The notes under the pieces are model-generated. The model was not told the DNA's origin and searched no databases. It saw nothing but the letters and a program-made list of their open reading frames with translations. This document shows, piece by piece, positions 52,251-61,445 of a stretch of 64,000 nucleotides of DNA (positions are counted from its first letter, which is position 1; every line of letters starts with the position of its first letter). The DNA comes from Thiorhodococcus drewsii AZ1 (GTDB lineage: Bacteria > Pseudomonadota > Gammaproteobacteria > Chromatiales > Chromatiaceae), in assembly GCF_000224065.1 (NCBI RefSeq), contig NZ_AFWT01000026.1, positions 1 to 64,000 on the forward strand. Reading direction: 5' to 3'. A program made the position numbers and the translations under genes.

Positions 52251-53903
52251 TCACATGTTTGGATAGTTGGGACCGCCGCCGCCCTCGGGCGCGACCCAGG
52301 TGATGTTCTGTGCCGGATCCTTGATGTCGCAGGTCTTGCAGTGGACGCAGTTCTGGGCGTTGATCTGCAAACGCGGCCCTGCCCCATCGTCGACGATCTC
52401 ATAGACCCCGGCCGGGCAATAGCGCTGCGCCGGCTCGGCGAACTCCGGCAGATTGCGTTCGACCGGAATACTCGGATCGGCCAGATGCAGATGACAGGGC
52501 TGATCCTCTTCGTGGTTGGTGTTCGACAGGAACACCGAGCTCAGTTTATCGAAACTCAGCACTCCATCCGGCTTGGGATAGTCGATCGGCGAACAGGCAC
52601 TGGCCGGACGCAGCCGTGCGTCGTCCGGGGTGCGGTCGTGCAGCGTAAAGGGCAGCTTGCCGCCCACCAGATTCTGATCCAGATAGTTGAGCGCGCCACC
52701 GCCCAGGATCCCCAGGCGATGCAGCGCCGGGGCGAAGTTGCGGGTGGCGTACAACTCCTCATGGACCCAGGATCCGCGCAGACGTGCGTCGAACCCGGCC
52801 AGATCCGAACCGCCCTGGTCGCCCGCACCGATCGCCTCGACGATCTCTTCCGCTGCCAGCATGCCGGTCTTGAGCCCCGTATGCGTGCCCTTGAGCTTGG
52901 CGACGTTGAGCGTGCCGGCATCGCAGCCGACCAGCAGACCGCCGGGGAAATGCATGCGCGGCAGCGCGTTGAAGCCGCCCTTGGCGAGCGCGCGCGCGCC
53001 GTAGGCGACACGCTTGCCGCCCTTGAGATAACGCGCGATCACCGGATGCTGCTTCACACGCTGGAATTCGTCGTAGGGGCTGAGCCAGGGGTTGTCGTAG
53101 TCGAGGTCGACGATCAGGCCCACGGCGACCTGGTTGTTCTCCTGGTGATAGAGGAAGAATCCACCGTTGGTCCCGTTCTGAAGCGGCCACCCTGCTCCAT
53201 GGACCACCAGTCCAGGTTCATGCAGGGCCGGATCCACATCCCACAGCTCCTTGAGCCCGATCCCGTAATGCTGCGGGTCCACCCCGGCCGCCAGGTCGTA
53301 GCGCTGCTGCAGCACCTTGCCGAGCTGACCGCGGCAGCCCTCGGCAAACACCGTGTAGCGCGCCAGCAGCTCCATGCCAGGGGTATAGCTGTCCTTGGGC
53401 TCGCCGTCGGCACCGACGCCCATGTCGCCGGTAGCGATGCCGATCACCTGCCCCTGGTCGCCGAACAGCACCTCGGTCGCGGCGAATCCGGGAAAGATCT
53501 CGACACCCAACTCCTCGGCCTGGGCCGCCAGCCAGCGACAGAGATTGCCGAGGCTGGCGATGTAGTTGCCCTCATTGTGCAGGGTGCGCGGAACCAATGC
53601 CGACGGAAGGCTCCAGGCATTCTGGTCGTCGCGCAGCAGATAGACCTGATCGCGCGTGACCGGCGTGACCAGCGGCGCGTCCCGCTCCTTCCAGTCGGGA
53701 AAGAGTTCATCGAGCGCCCGCGTCTCGATCACGGCGCCGGAGAGGATGTGCGCCCCGACCTCGGAGCCCTTCTCCACCACGCAGATGCTGAGGTCGAGCT
53801 GCCGATCGCTGGAGAGTTGCGCCAGTCGGCACGCCGTCGCCAGACCGGACGGACCGGCACCGACGATGACGACATCGAACTCCATGGATTCGCGTTCGCT
53901 CAT
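52251..53903 (-). CDS. Electron-transfer-flavoprotein:ubiquinone oxidoreductase
   Basis: The 550-residue membrane-associated enzyme passes electrons from ETF to quinone. It has the FAD motif VIVGAGPSGLATACRLAQL, and a C-terminal [4Fe-4S] domain (RYCPAGVYEI; NCVHCKTCDIKDPAQNI). AGGAG lies seven bases before the ATG. It sits in the same run as EtfA/EtfB and the dehydrogenase, giving a complete electron path from acyl-CoA to quinone. Confidence 0.93.
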   Translation of the reverse strand: MSERESMEFDVVIVGAGPSGLATACRLAQLSSDRQLDLSICVVEKGSEVGAHILSGAVIETRALDELFPDWKERDAPLVTPVTRDQVYLLRDDQNAWSLPSALVPRTLHNEGNYIASLGNLCRWLAAQAEELGVEIFPGFAATEVLFGDQGQVIGIATGDMGVGADGEPKDSYTPGMELLARYTVFAEGCRGQLGKVLQQRYDLAAGVDPQHYGIGLKELWDVDPALHEPGLVVHGAGWPLQNGTNGGFFLYHQENNQVAVGLIVDLDYDNPWLSPYDEFQRVKQHPVIARYLKGGKRVAYGARALAKGGFNALPRMHFPGGLLVGCDAGTLNVAKLKGTHTGLKTGMLAAEEIVEAIGAGDQGGSDLAGFDARLRGSWVHEELYATRNFAPALHRLGILGGGALNYLDQNLVGGKLPFTLHDRTPDDARLRPASACSPIDYPKPDGVLSFDKLSSVFLSNTNHEEDQPCHLHLADPSIPVERNLPEFAEPAQRYCPAGVYEIVDDGAGPRLQINAQNCVHCKTCDIKDPAQNITWVAPEGGGGPNYPNM

Positions 53904-53912
53904 GATGAACTC

Positions 53913-55682
53913 CTAGAACTGGTCGACCGTCAGGGCCATGATGCTGTCGCTGCCAGCCAGCACCGCCGCCAGGTAGGACTGGGTGCGCGGCAGCAGATGC
54001 TCGCAGTAGAAGCGCGCGGTGGTCATCTTGGCCTCAAGGAAGGAAGGATCGCCCTCGCCCGCCTCGCTCAGCGCACGCGCCTGCAGCGCCTCGCGCGCCA
54101 TCAGCCAGCCGCCGCACAGATAGCCGAACAGCATCAGGAAATTGAAGCTCGCACTGCCCGCCAGATCGCGGTCGGACGCGGCCTGCTCCAGAATCCAGGC
54201 CCGCGCCTTCACGCCGTGCTCCAGGGACTGGTCCAAGGCCGCAACCAGGCTCGCATCCGGATAGCCGCTGGAACGCAGCGCCTCGGCGGTCGACTGCATC
54301 TCGTCGAGCAGCAGCTGCAGCGCCTCGCCGTTGTTGGACAGTGTCTTGCGGCCGATGAAGTCCAGCGCCTGGATGCCGGTCGTACCCTCGTAGATGGTCA
54401 GGATGCGCGCGTCCCGATAGTGCTGAGCCGCGCCGGTCTCCTCCACGTAACCCATGCCGCCGTAGACCTGGATGCCCAGCGAGGTCAGCTCCTGAGACAT
54501 CTCGGTCAGCCAGCCCTTAACGATAGGCGTGAAGAGTTCCAGACGCGCAAAATGGCTCGCCTTCTCGGCCGGATCGCTCGCATAGCGGAAACGGTCGACC
54601 TCGGCGCTGGCCACCATCGCCAGTGCACGCATGGCCTCGGTCGCGCTCTTCATCGTCATCAGCATGCGGCGCACGTCCGGATACTCGATGATGGCGACGC
54701 GCGAACCGTCGCGCCGGGTGCCCTGCAAACGCTCCTGGGCGTACTGGAGGGCGCCCTGATAGGCGCGCTCGGAGATGGAAAGCCCCTGCAGACCCACCGC
54801 CTGGCGGGCATGGTTCATCATGGTGAACATGTAGGCCAGGCCCTTATTGGGCTCGCCGACCAGATAGCCGATGGCCGCGTCGAACTCCATGACGCAGGTC
54901 GGGCTGCCGTGGATGCCGAGCTTGTGCTCCAGCGACAGACAGCGCACCTGGTTGGGCGCACCGAGGTCGCCGTTCTCCTCGACCAACACCTTGGGCACGA
55001 TGAAGAGCGAAATGCCCTTCACGCCAGGAGGCGCATCGGGCAGGCGCGCCAGCACCAGATGCACGATGTTCTCGGTCATCCGGTGATCACCCCAGGTGAT
55101 GAAGATCTTCTGACCGCTGATACGGTAGTGATCGCCGTCCGGGATCGCCTTGCACTTGATGGCCGCGAGATCCGAACCGGCATCCGGCTCGGTCAGATTC
55201 ATGGTTCCGGTCCATTCGCCGGTCGCCAGACGGGGCAGATAGAGCGCCTGGAGCGTCTCGTCGGCATGGTGGGCGATCGACTCCATCGCCCCCTGACTCA
55301 GCATGGGACAGAGCGCGAAGGCCATGTTGGCCGAATGCCAGATCTCGTTGACGGCGGTATTGAGAGCGTTGGGCAGATTCTGACCACCAACCTCCTCGGC
55401 CGCCGACAGCGAGAGCCAGCCGCTTTCGGCGAACTGACCGTAGGCCTCCTTGAACCCAGGCGTCTCCTCGACGCCCTGAGCGTCCATCCGGGCGCCCTCC
55501 TGGTCCCCTACCCGATTCAGCGGCGCCAGCACCTCCGAGCCGAGCTTGGCTGCTTCCTCAAGGATGGCGACGGCCAGATCGGCATTGACCTCGTCGAGTC
55601 CGGCAGTGGCGCAGAGCGCATCGAAATCGACCAGATGACGCAGGACGAACTCCGCGTCCCGGTAGGGGTGGACATAGCTCAT
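53913..55682 (-). CDS. Acyl-CoA dehydrogenase (long, DmdC/FadE-like)
   Basis: The 589-residue flavoprotein has an N-terminal cap and a C-terminal extension, typical of the approximately 600-residue class. MNLTEPDAGSDLAAIK is the FAD-binding signature. The C-terminal signature IYEGTTGIQALDFIGRK contains the catalytic Glu region. It reduces acyl-CoA to enoyl-CoA and hands electrons to ETF. Chain specificity is not readable from the sequence. Confidence 0.92.
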   Translation of the reverse strand: MSYVHPYRDAEFVLRHLVDFDALCATAGLDEVNADLAVAILEEAAKLGSEVLAPLNRVGDQEGARMDAQGVEETPGFKEAYGQFAESGWLSLSAAEEVGGQNLPNALNTAVNEIWHSANMAFALCPMLSQGAMESIAHHADETLQALYLPRLATGEWTGTMNLTEPDAGSDLAAIKCKAIPDGDHYRISGQKIFITWGDHRMTENIVHLVLARLPDAPPGVKGISLFIVPKVLVEENGDLGAPNQVRCLSLEHKLGIHGSPTCVMEFDAAIGYLVGEPNKGLAYMFTMMNHARQAVGLQGLSISERAYQGALQYAQERLQGTRRDGSRVAIIEYPDVRRMLMTMKSATEAMRALAMVASAEVDRFRYASDPAEKASHFARLELFTPIVKGWLTEMSQELTSLGIQVYGGMGYVEETGAAQHYRDARILTIYEGTTGIQALDFIGRKTLSNNGEALQLLLDEMQSTAEALRSSGYPDASLVAALDQSLEHGVKARAWILEQAASDRDLAGSASFNFLMLFGYLCGGWLMAREALQARALSEAGEGDPSFLEAKMTTARFYCEHLLPRTQSYLAAVLAGSDSIMALTVDQF

Positions 55683-55695
55683 TTTGGATTACCTG

Positions 55696-56625
55696 CTAGA
55701 GACTTTCGATCAGTTCGGGCAACGCGGTGAAGAGGTCCGCGACCAACCCGTAATCCGCGACCTGGAAGATGGGCGCATCGGGATCGTTGTTGATGGCGAC
55801 GATCACCTTGGATTCCTTCATGCCGGCCAGATGCTGGATGGCCCCCGAGATGCCCACGGCGATGTAGAGCTCTGGCGCAACCACCTTGCCGGTCTGTCCC
55901 ACCTGCATGTCGTTGGGGACATAGCCCGCATCGACCGCCGCGCGCGAGGCACCAACCGCCGCGCCAAGCTTGTCGGCGAGCTCGTACAGGTGCGCGAAGT
56001 TGTCCGCCGAGCCCAGACCGCGACCTCCGGAAATCACGACGCGGGCCGAGGTCAACTCAGGACGATCGGACTGCACCAACGCCTCGGAGACGAAACGGGT
56101 TCCGCTCGCCTCGAAGACCTGGGACAGGGACTCGATGGTGGCACTGCCGCCCGAGGTCTCGACCGCCTCGAAGGAGGTGGTGCGCACCGTCATCACCTTG
56201 ATCGGATCCGAGGACTGGACGGTGGCGATGGCGTTGCCGGCATAGATGGGACGGCGGAAGGTGTCGGGGCCGACCACGGCCATAACGTCCGAGATCTGCT
56301 CGACCACCAGATGCGCCGCCACGCGCGGCATAAAATCCTTGCCCGTGGTGGTGGACGGGGTCAGCAGATAGCCGTAGCCCTCGGCCAGATCCGCGACCAG
56401 CCGGGAGACGTTCTCGGCCAGATGATGACCGTAGGCCGGCGCGTCCGCGACCAGAACCTTGCGCACGCCAGGGATAGCCGCCGCTTCGGCTGCGACCGAC
56501 TGACAGTCGCTGCCGGCGACCAGCAGGTCGACGTCCCCACCGATCTGAGTGGCTGCCGCGAGGGCATGGAGTGTCGCGGATTTGAGCGTTTGGTTGTCGT
56601 GCTCAGCGATGACGAGAATGCTCAT
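55696..56625 (-). CDS. etfA: Electron transfer flavoprotein alpha subunit
   Basis: The 309-residue protein has the FAD-binding C-terminus ([37 protein letters not shown]). The start MSILVIAEH at 56,625 follows AGGGGATC; the frame continues five residues upstream. It lies 11 bp after etfB and 13 bp before the dehydrogenase gene. Confidence 0.94.
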   Translation of the reverse strand: MSILVIAEHDNQTLKSATLHALAAATQIGGDVDLLVAGSDCQSVAAEAAAIPGVRKVLVADAPAYGHHLAENVSRLVADLAEGYGYLLTPSTTTGKDFMPRVAAHLVVEQISDVMAVVGPDTFRRPIYAGNAIATVQSSDPIKVMTVRTTSFEAVETSGGSATIESLSQVFEASGTRFVSEALVQSDRPELTSARVVISGGRGLGSADNFAHLYELADKLGAAVGASRAAVDAGYVPNDMQVGQTGKVVAPELYIAVGISGAIQHLAGMKESKVIVAINNDPDAPIFQVADYGLVADLFTALPELIESL

Positions 56626-56636
56626 GTTCGATCCCC

Positions 56637-57395
56637 TCACAGCACTCGGGCTTGGTTCTTCAAGGCGTCGACCAGCGCCGCCACCGACTCGACCATGACA
56701 CCGCCCTGGCGCTCGGCCGGCGGCTCGACCGACAGCAGTTTCAGACCGGCCGACGGCGTGACGCCGAGCGTCTCGGGACTGGTCTGGGCCAGCGGCTTGC
56801 GCTTGGCCTTCATGATGTCGGGCAGCTTGATGTAGCGCGGCTCGTTGAGCCGCAGGTCGGTGGTGACCACCGCCGGCAGTTTGAGCGCGAGGGTCTGCAG
56901 ACCGCCGTCGATCTCGCGCGTCACTTCGGCCTCGTCGCCCGTAACCGTCAGCTTGGAGGCGAAGGTCGCCTGGGGATAGTCCAGCATGGCCGCCAGCATC
57001 TGACCGGTCTGATTGTTGTCGGAGTCGATCGACTGCTTGCCGAGCAGGACCAGACCGGGCTGCTCGTCGCGCACCACCTGGGCCAGCAGACGGGCGATGC
57101 TGAGCGCGCCGAGATCGGTCTCGGCGGTCTCGATCCAGATACCACGATCGGCACCCATCGCCATGGCTGCGCGGATCTGGTCCTGCACCGACTTGGGTCC
57201 GATGGAGACCACCACCACCTCGCTCGCCGCACCGGATTCCTTCAGCCGAACGGCCTCTTCGACCGCGATCTCGCAGAAGGGGTTGATGGACATCTTGACG
57301 TTGGCCAGATCCACATTGCTGTGATCCGGCTTGACGCGCACCTTGACGTTGTAGTCGATGACGCGCTTGACCGCGACCAGTACCTTCATTGTCAT
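56637..57395 (-). CDS. etfB: Electron transfer flavoprotein beta subunit
   Basis: The 252-residue protein starts MTMKVLVAVKRVIDYNVKVR, with the AMP-binding region MGADRGIWIE and ETF-beta signature VTREIDGGLQTLALKLPAVV. ATG 57,395 overlaps the ligase stop as ATGA and follows AGAGGAA. Confidence 0.94.
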   Translation of the reverse strand: MTMKVLVAVKRVIDYNVKVRVKPDHSNVDLANVKMSINPFCEIAVEEAVRLKESGAASEVVVVSIGPKSVQDQIRAAMAMGADRGIWIETAETDLGALSIARLLAQVVRDEQPGLVLLGKQSIDSDNNQTGQMLAAMLDYPQATFASKLTVTGDEAEVTREIDGGLQTLALKLPAVVTTDLRLNEPRYIKLPDIMKAKRKPLAQTSPETLGVTPSAGLKLLSVEPPAERQGGVMVESVAALVDALKNQARVL

Positions 57396-59026
57396 GATTC
57401 CTCTTTCGCCCACTGGCGCAGGATGAATTTCTGAACCTTACCCGTCGAGGTTCGCGGCAGATCCTTGAAGACGATCTTCTTCGGCACCTTGAAATGGGCC
57501 ATGTTCTCGCGGCAATAACGGACGACCTCTTCCTCGGTCATCTGCGCATCCGGAATCAGGGAGATGAAGGCGCAGGGCACCTCGCCCCACTTCTCGTCGC
57601 TCATGGCGACGACCGCCACGTCCTGAATCGACGGGTGCCGGAACAGCGTCTCCTCGACCTCGATGCTGGAGATGTTCTCGCCGCCGGAGATGATGATGTC
57701 CTTGGAACGGTCCTTGATCTCGATATAGCCGTCCGGATGACACACCGCCAGGTCGCCCGAATGGAACCAGCCGCCCTGGAAGGACGCGCGGGTGGTCTTG
57801 GGATTCTTCAGATAGCCCTTCATGACCACGTTGCCGCGCATGAAGATCTCACCGATCGTCTCGCCATCGCGCGGAACCGGCTTGAGGGTCACAGGATCGC
57901 CCACCATGAGCCCCTCCTGCATCGGCACCCTCACGCCCTGGCGCGCCTTGAGCCGAGAGCGTTCCTGCATCGACTTGTCGTCCCAGTCGTCGTTCCAGGC
58001 ACAGACCACGCAGGGACCGTAGGTCTCGGTGAGGCCATAGACATGGGTCACATCGAAGCCCATCTCCTCCATGCCCTGGATCACGGACGCCGGCGGCGGC
58101 GCCCCGGCGGTCATGACCTTGACGGTGTGATTCAGCCCTTCCTTCAGCTCGGCCGGCACGCCGACCAGCATGCTGAGCACGATGGGCGCGCCGCACAGAT
58201 GATCGACCTTTTCCTGCTTGATCAATTCCATCAGATGCACCGCGCGCACGTGACGCACACAGACGCTGACGCCCGAGACCGCCGCAACCGTCCAGGGGAA
58301 GCACCAGCCGTTGCAATGGAACATCGGCAGCGTCCAGAGATAGACGGCCCGATTGGGCATCCCCCAGGACAGCGCGTTGCTCACCGCGTTGAGATAGGCG
58401 CCGCGATGATGATAGACCACGCCCTTGGGATCCCCGGTGGTTCCGGAGGTGTAGTTGAGACTGATGGCATTCCACTCGTCGTCCGGCCCCTTCCAGTCGA
58501 AGTCCGAGTCGCCTTCAGCGAGGAACTGCTCGTAGGTCATCTCGCCCAGCAGTTCGCCGCCCTCGAAGCTCGGATCGTCGATGTCGATGACGATCGGCCG
58601 GGTCTTCATCTGCGCCAACGCCTTGCTCACCACCGACGACATCTCGCGGTCGGTGATCAGCACATTGGATTCGGCATGTTCAAGAATGAAGGCGACGGAG
58701 GAGGCGTCGAGACGGGTGTTGATGGAGTTGAGCACCGCGCCCGACATGGGGACGCCGAAATGCGCCTCGAAATGTTCCGGCAGATTCGGGCTCATGATGG
58801 AGACGGTGTCGCCAGCCCTGACCCCGCGCCGCACCAATGCGCTGGCGAGCAGGCGAGAGCGCCGATAGGTCTCGCCCCAGGAGCGCCGCACCTCGCCGTA
58901 GACGACGGCGGTCTTGTCTGGATAGATGGATGCTGCCCGCTCGATGAACGTCAGAGGGCTTAAGGGTTCGTAGTTAGCGGCAACCTGATTCAGGTCCTGC
59001 CCGTAAATATTGTCTGACGCAGACAT
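57392..59026 (-). CDS. Acyl-CoA ligase (AMP-forming)
   Basis: The 544-residue ANL enzyme has P-loop YTSGTTGDPKGVVYHHRG, A5 motif YGLTETYGP and the C-terminal catalytic Lys in RTSTGKVQKFILR. It activates a medium- or long-chain carboxylic acid and is the first gene of the operon; the operator and promoter lie 340 bp upstream at 59,353-59,398. It is coupled to etfB by ATGA. Confidence 0.9.
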   Translation of the reverse strand: MSASDNIYGQDLNQVAANYEPLSPLTFIERAASIYPDKTAVVYGEVRRSWGETYRRSRLLASALVRRGVRAGDTVSIMSPNLPEHFEAHFGVPMSGAVLNSINTRLDASSVAFILEHAESNVLITDREMSSVVSKALAQMKTRPIVIDIDDPSFEGGELLGEMTYEQFLAEGDSDFDWKGPDDEWNAISLNYTSGTTGDPKGVVYHHRGAYLNAVSNALSWGMPNRAVYLWTLPMFHCNGWCFPWTVAAVSGVSVCVRHVRAVHLMELIKQEKVDHLCGAPIVLSMLVGVPAELKEGLNHTVKVMTAGAPPPASVIQGMEEMGFDVTHVYGLTETYGPCVVCAWNDDWDDKSMQERSRLKARQGVRVPMQEGLMVGDPVTLKPVPRDGETIGEIFMRGNVVMKGYLKNPKTTRASFQGGWFHSGDLAVCHPDGYIEIKDRSKDIIISGGENISSIEVEETLFRHPSIQDVAVVAMSDEKWGEVPCAFISLIPDAQMTEEEVVRYCRENMAHFKVPKKIVFKDLPRTSTGKVQKFILRQWAKEES

Positions 59027-59352
59027 TGTTTAATTGAGCTCCAAATGACATGAGGGGATTGCCGTCCCTGCGGTACATCGAGACGGTTCCGGTTCTTCTT
59101 TGCATTCGAACAGCAACCTGATCGCGATCCAGCGGTGACGGATCGCGAGCCGCTTGCGTTAGGCCAGCATCCTCATGGCCTAGAAGTCGCCTCTGCAGAG
59201 GCAGCATCATCCAAGAGACCGCATGAATCGGCCTCTCCTCCTGCTCGTTTCGTCACCTGAGAAAACACGAGAATCCTTGTCGATCGGTACCTGCACGCGC
59301 CGACGCACGCCCTCATCGCTCGTATGGATCTGCTGGGGACCTATTTCAGCAA

Positions 59353-59398
59353 ATTATCACCGAAGAACTATCTTGTCAAACGCTTGACCAACTAGTTT
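59353..59398 (-). promoter_or_regulatory. Promoter and 34-bp TetR operator of the acyl-CoA ligase operon
   Basis: The operator (59,365-59,398) has ends GAACTA and TAGTTT and core CTTGTCAAACG, at the same spacing as the site before tetR; 12 of its 16 base pairs are dyad-symmetric. On the minus strand it contains a perfect -35 TTGACA (59,379-59,374), with GATAAT 15 bp or TAATTT 17 bp further on as -10. Repressor binding would cover the -35. Confidence 0.7.
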
Positions 59399-59497
59399 AA
59401 GTCCTCGAATCAGCGCCTGCTGTCACCATCGCGGACAGCAACTCGAGCGCAGGGCGGCCCCACCAATCGCCGGGACCCCAAATATTCGCTTGTCGAT
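59399..59497. other. Intergenic before the arsenic operon
   Basis: Together with 59,027-59,352 this makes a roughly 500-bp non-coding region between the divergent ligase and ars operons. Apart from the operators and promoter listed I see no gene; the long leader (about 320 nt) of the ligase mRNA has no recognisable riboswitch. Confidence 0.4.
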
Positions 59498-59517
59498 ATA
59501 TATCAACACCGATATAT
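59498..59517 (+). promoter_or_regulatory. ArsR operator
   Basis: ATATATC - 6 bp - GATATAT is a perfect inverted repeat ending eight bases before the arsR ATG. An AT-rich dyad of this size in this position is typical of ArsR/SmtB autoregulation. Confidence 0.65.
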
Positions 59518-59525
59518 TTACACCC

Positions 59526-59879
59526 ATGGACACCAAGCCACATCAGCTCTTCGCCGCCCTCGGCAACGAAACCCGACTGCGCTGTCTGATGCTGCTGGCG
59601 GCCCAGGGCGAGCTCTGCGTCTGCGAACTGACCCACGCCATCGGCACCGCCCAGCCGCACATATCCCGCCATCTGGCACAGCTGCGCGAGCTCGGGCTGG
59701 TGTTGGACCGCCGTGAGGGACTCTGGATCTACTACCGGATTCGCCCGGACCTGCCGAGCTGGGTGTCGAGCATCCTGCGGGAGACACAGAATGGGTTTGG
59801 CGAAGCCCACCCCTTCGCCGAGGACGCGCACCGCCTCGCCATGATGCCGAACCGACCATCCGCGCCGCGCTGCGCCTGA
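59526..59879 (+). CDS. arsR: ArsR-family arsenite-responsive repressor
   Basis: The 117-residue winged-helix protein carries the metal site ELCVCELTHA (CxC), as in arsenite sensors, and recognition region TAQPHISRHLAQLRELGLV. I chose ATG 59,526 (MDTKPHQLFAALGNETRLR); the frame opens 12 residues upstream, inside the operator. It is first in the ars operon. Confidence 0.9.
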   Translation: MDTKPHQLFAALGNETRLRCLMLLAAQGELCVCELTHAIGTAQPHISRHLAQLRELGLVLDRREGLWIYYRIRPDLPSWVSSILRETQNGFGEAHPFAEDAHRLAMMPNRPSAPRCA

Positions 59880-59918
59880 AACGCCAGCGATACACCAGCA
59901 AGCGCTCGGGGAACACGC

Positions 59919-60353
59919 ATGCCTACAGCAACCAAAACCGTCCTGGTCCTCTGCACCGGCAACGCCTGCCGCTCGCAAATGGCCGAGGTCATCCTCAATC
60001 ACGACCTAGTGGGCCAGGTCCACGCCCTCTCGGCCGGAACCCGTCCCCAGCCCAAGGTCGCGGACGGCGCCATCGCGGCGCTGGCGGATGCGGGACTGCC
60101 GACCGAAGGGCTCCATCCGAAAGACATTGATGCCGTTCTCGACGCGCCGATCGATCTGGTCGTCACCGTCTGCGACAAGGCCAACGAGAGCTGCCCCCTC
60201 TTTCCGCGCCCTGCCCCGCGCATCCATCTGCCCTTCCACGATCCGCACGGCGAGTCGCTGGACTCCTTCATCGAAGTGCGCGACGCCATCCGCGCCCGAC
60301 TGGTCCCGGCCGTGATCGAGGCGCTGGGTCTCAACTCGACCGAGTCGGAGTAG
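59919..60353 (+). CDS. arsC: Arsenate reductase, thioredoxin-coupled low-Mr phosphatase type
   Basis: The 144-residue protein has the CX5R loop CTGNACRSQ and the redox pair Cys in TVCDKANESCPLF, as in the Bacillus/Staphylococcus ArsC class. It reduces arsenate to arsenite for export. It lies 39 bp after arsR and 3 bp before acr3. Confidence 0.9.
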   Translation: MPTATKTVLVLCTGNACRSQMAEVILNHDLVGQVHALSAGTRPQPKVADGAIAALADAGLPTEGLHPKDIDAVLDAPIDLVVTVCDKANESCPLFPRPAPRIHLPFHDPHGESLDSFIEVRDAIRARLVPAVIEALGLNSTESE

Positions 60354-60356
60354 CGC

Positions 60357-61445
60357 ATGTCCGTTCAGTGCGACATCTCTACCAAACGCGCATCCGGTGC
60401 GCCCATGAGCGTCTTCGAGCGCTGGCTGACCCTCTGGGTCGGGCTCTGCATCCTGGTCGGCATCGGATTGGGACAATGGATACCGACACCGTTCCAGTTT
60501 CTCGGACGACTGGAGATCGCCCAGGTCAACCTCCCCGTGGGCCTGCTCATCTGGGTGATGATCATCCCCATGCTGATGAAGGTCGACTTCGGCGCACTGC
60601 ATCAGGTCCGCTCGCACTGGAAGGGCATCGGCGTCACCCTTTTCGTCAACTGGGCGGTCAAGCCCTTCTCGATGGCCCTGCTGGCCTGGATCTTCATCCG
60701 AGGACTCTTCGCGCCCTGGCTGCCAGCCGAACAGCTCGATCCCTACGTCGCCGGTCTCATCCTGCTCGCCGCCGCGCCCTGCACGGCGATGGTCTTCGTC
60801 TGGAGCCGGCTCACCGGCGGCGATCCCTATTTCACCCTGTCGCAGGTCGCGCTCAACGACACCATCATGGTGTTCGCCTTCGCACCCATCGTCGGGCTGC
60901 TGCTCGGACTGTCCGCGATCGTCGTACCCTGGAACACCCTGCTGACCTCGGTCGTGCTCTATATCCTCATCCCGGTGATCCTGGCCCAGATCTGGCGCCA
61001 TCGGCTACTCGCCCAGGGCCAGGCGCGCTTCGACGCCACCCTCGATCGCCTCGGCCATGCCTCGATCCTCGCCTTGCTCGCGACCCTGGTGCTGCTGTTC
61101 GCCTTCCAAGGCGAGGCCATCATCGAGCAACCCCTGATCATCCTGCTGCTGGCCGTGCCCATCCTGATCCAGGTCTTCTTCAACTCGACCCTGGCCTACT
61201 GGCTCAACCGCGCCGTCGGCGAGCAGCACAGCGTCGCCTGTCCCTCAGCCCTCATCGGGGCCTCCAACTTCTTCGAGCTGGCGGTCGCGGCGGCCATCTC
61301 GCTGTTCGGCTTCGAGTCCGGTGCGGCACTCGCGACCGTGGTCGGCGTCCTGATAGAGGTACCGGTGATGCTGCTGGTGGTGCGGCTGGTCAACCGAACC
61401 CAGGGCTGGTACGAACAGGGTCGCGCGGTGTCCGGCCATGTTTGA
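60357..61445 (+). CDS. acr3: Arsenite efflux permease Acr3
   Basis: The 362-residue protein has ten transmembrane helices. The conserved Cys is in LLAAAPCTAMVFVWSRLTGG, and the motif GASNFFELAVAAAISLFG is diagnostic. ATG 60,357 has GGAG upstream; ATG 60,405 would remove 16 polar residues. It overlaps the permease start by eight bases. Confidence 0.92.
   Translation: MSVQCDISTKRASGAPMSVFERWLTLWVGLCILVGIGLGQWIPTPFQFLGRLEIAQVNLPVGLLIWVMIIPMLMKVDFGALHQVRSHWKGIGVTLFVNWAVKPFSMALLAWIFIRGLFAPWLPAEQLDPYVAGLILLAAAPCTAMVFVWSRLTGGDPYFTLSQVALNDTIMVFAFAPIVGLLLGLSAIVVPWNTLLTSVVLYILIPVILAQIWRHRLLAQGQARFDATLDRLGHASILALLATLVLLFAFQGEAIIEQPLIILLLAVPILIQVFFNSTLAYWLNRAVGEQHSVACPSALIGASNFFELAVAAAISLFGFESGAALATVVGVLIEVPVMLLVVRLVNRTQGWYEQGRAVSGHV

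Noticed and set aside
51900-55730. A 1,276-codon open frame on the plus strand across three genes
   Set aside because: It is the antisense shadow of hydratase, ETF-QO and dehydrogenase genes, all with clear families; high GC content makes such frames common.
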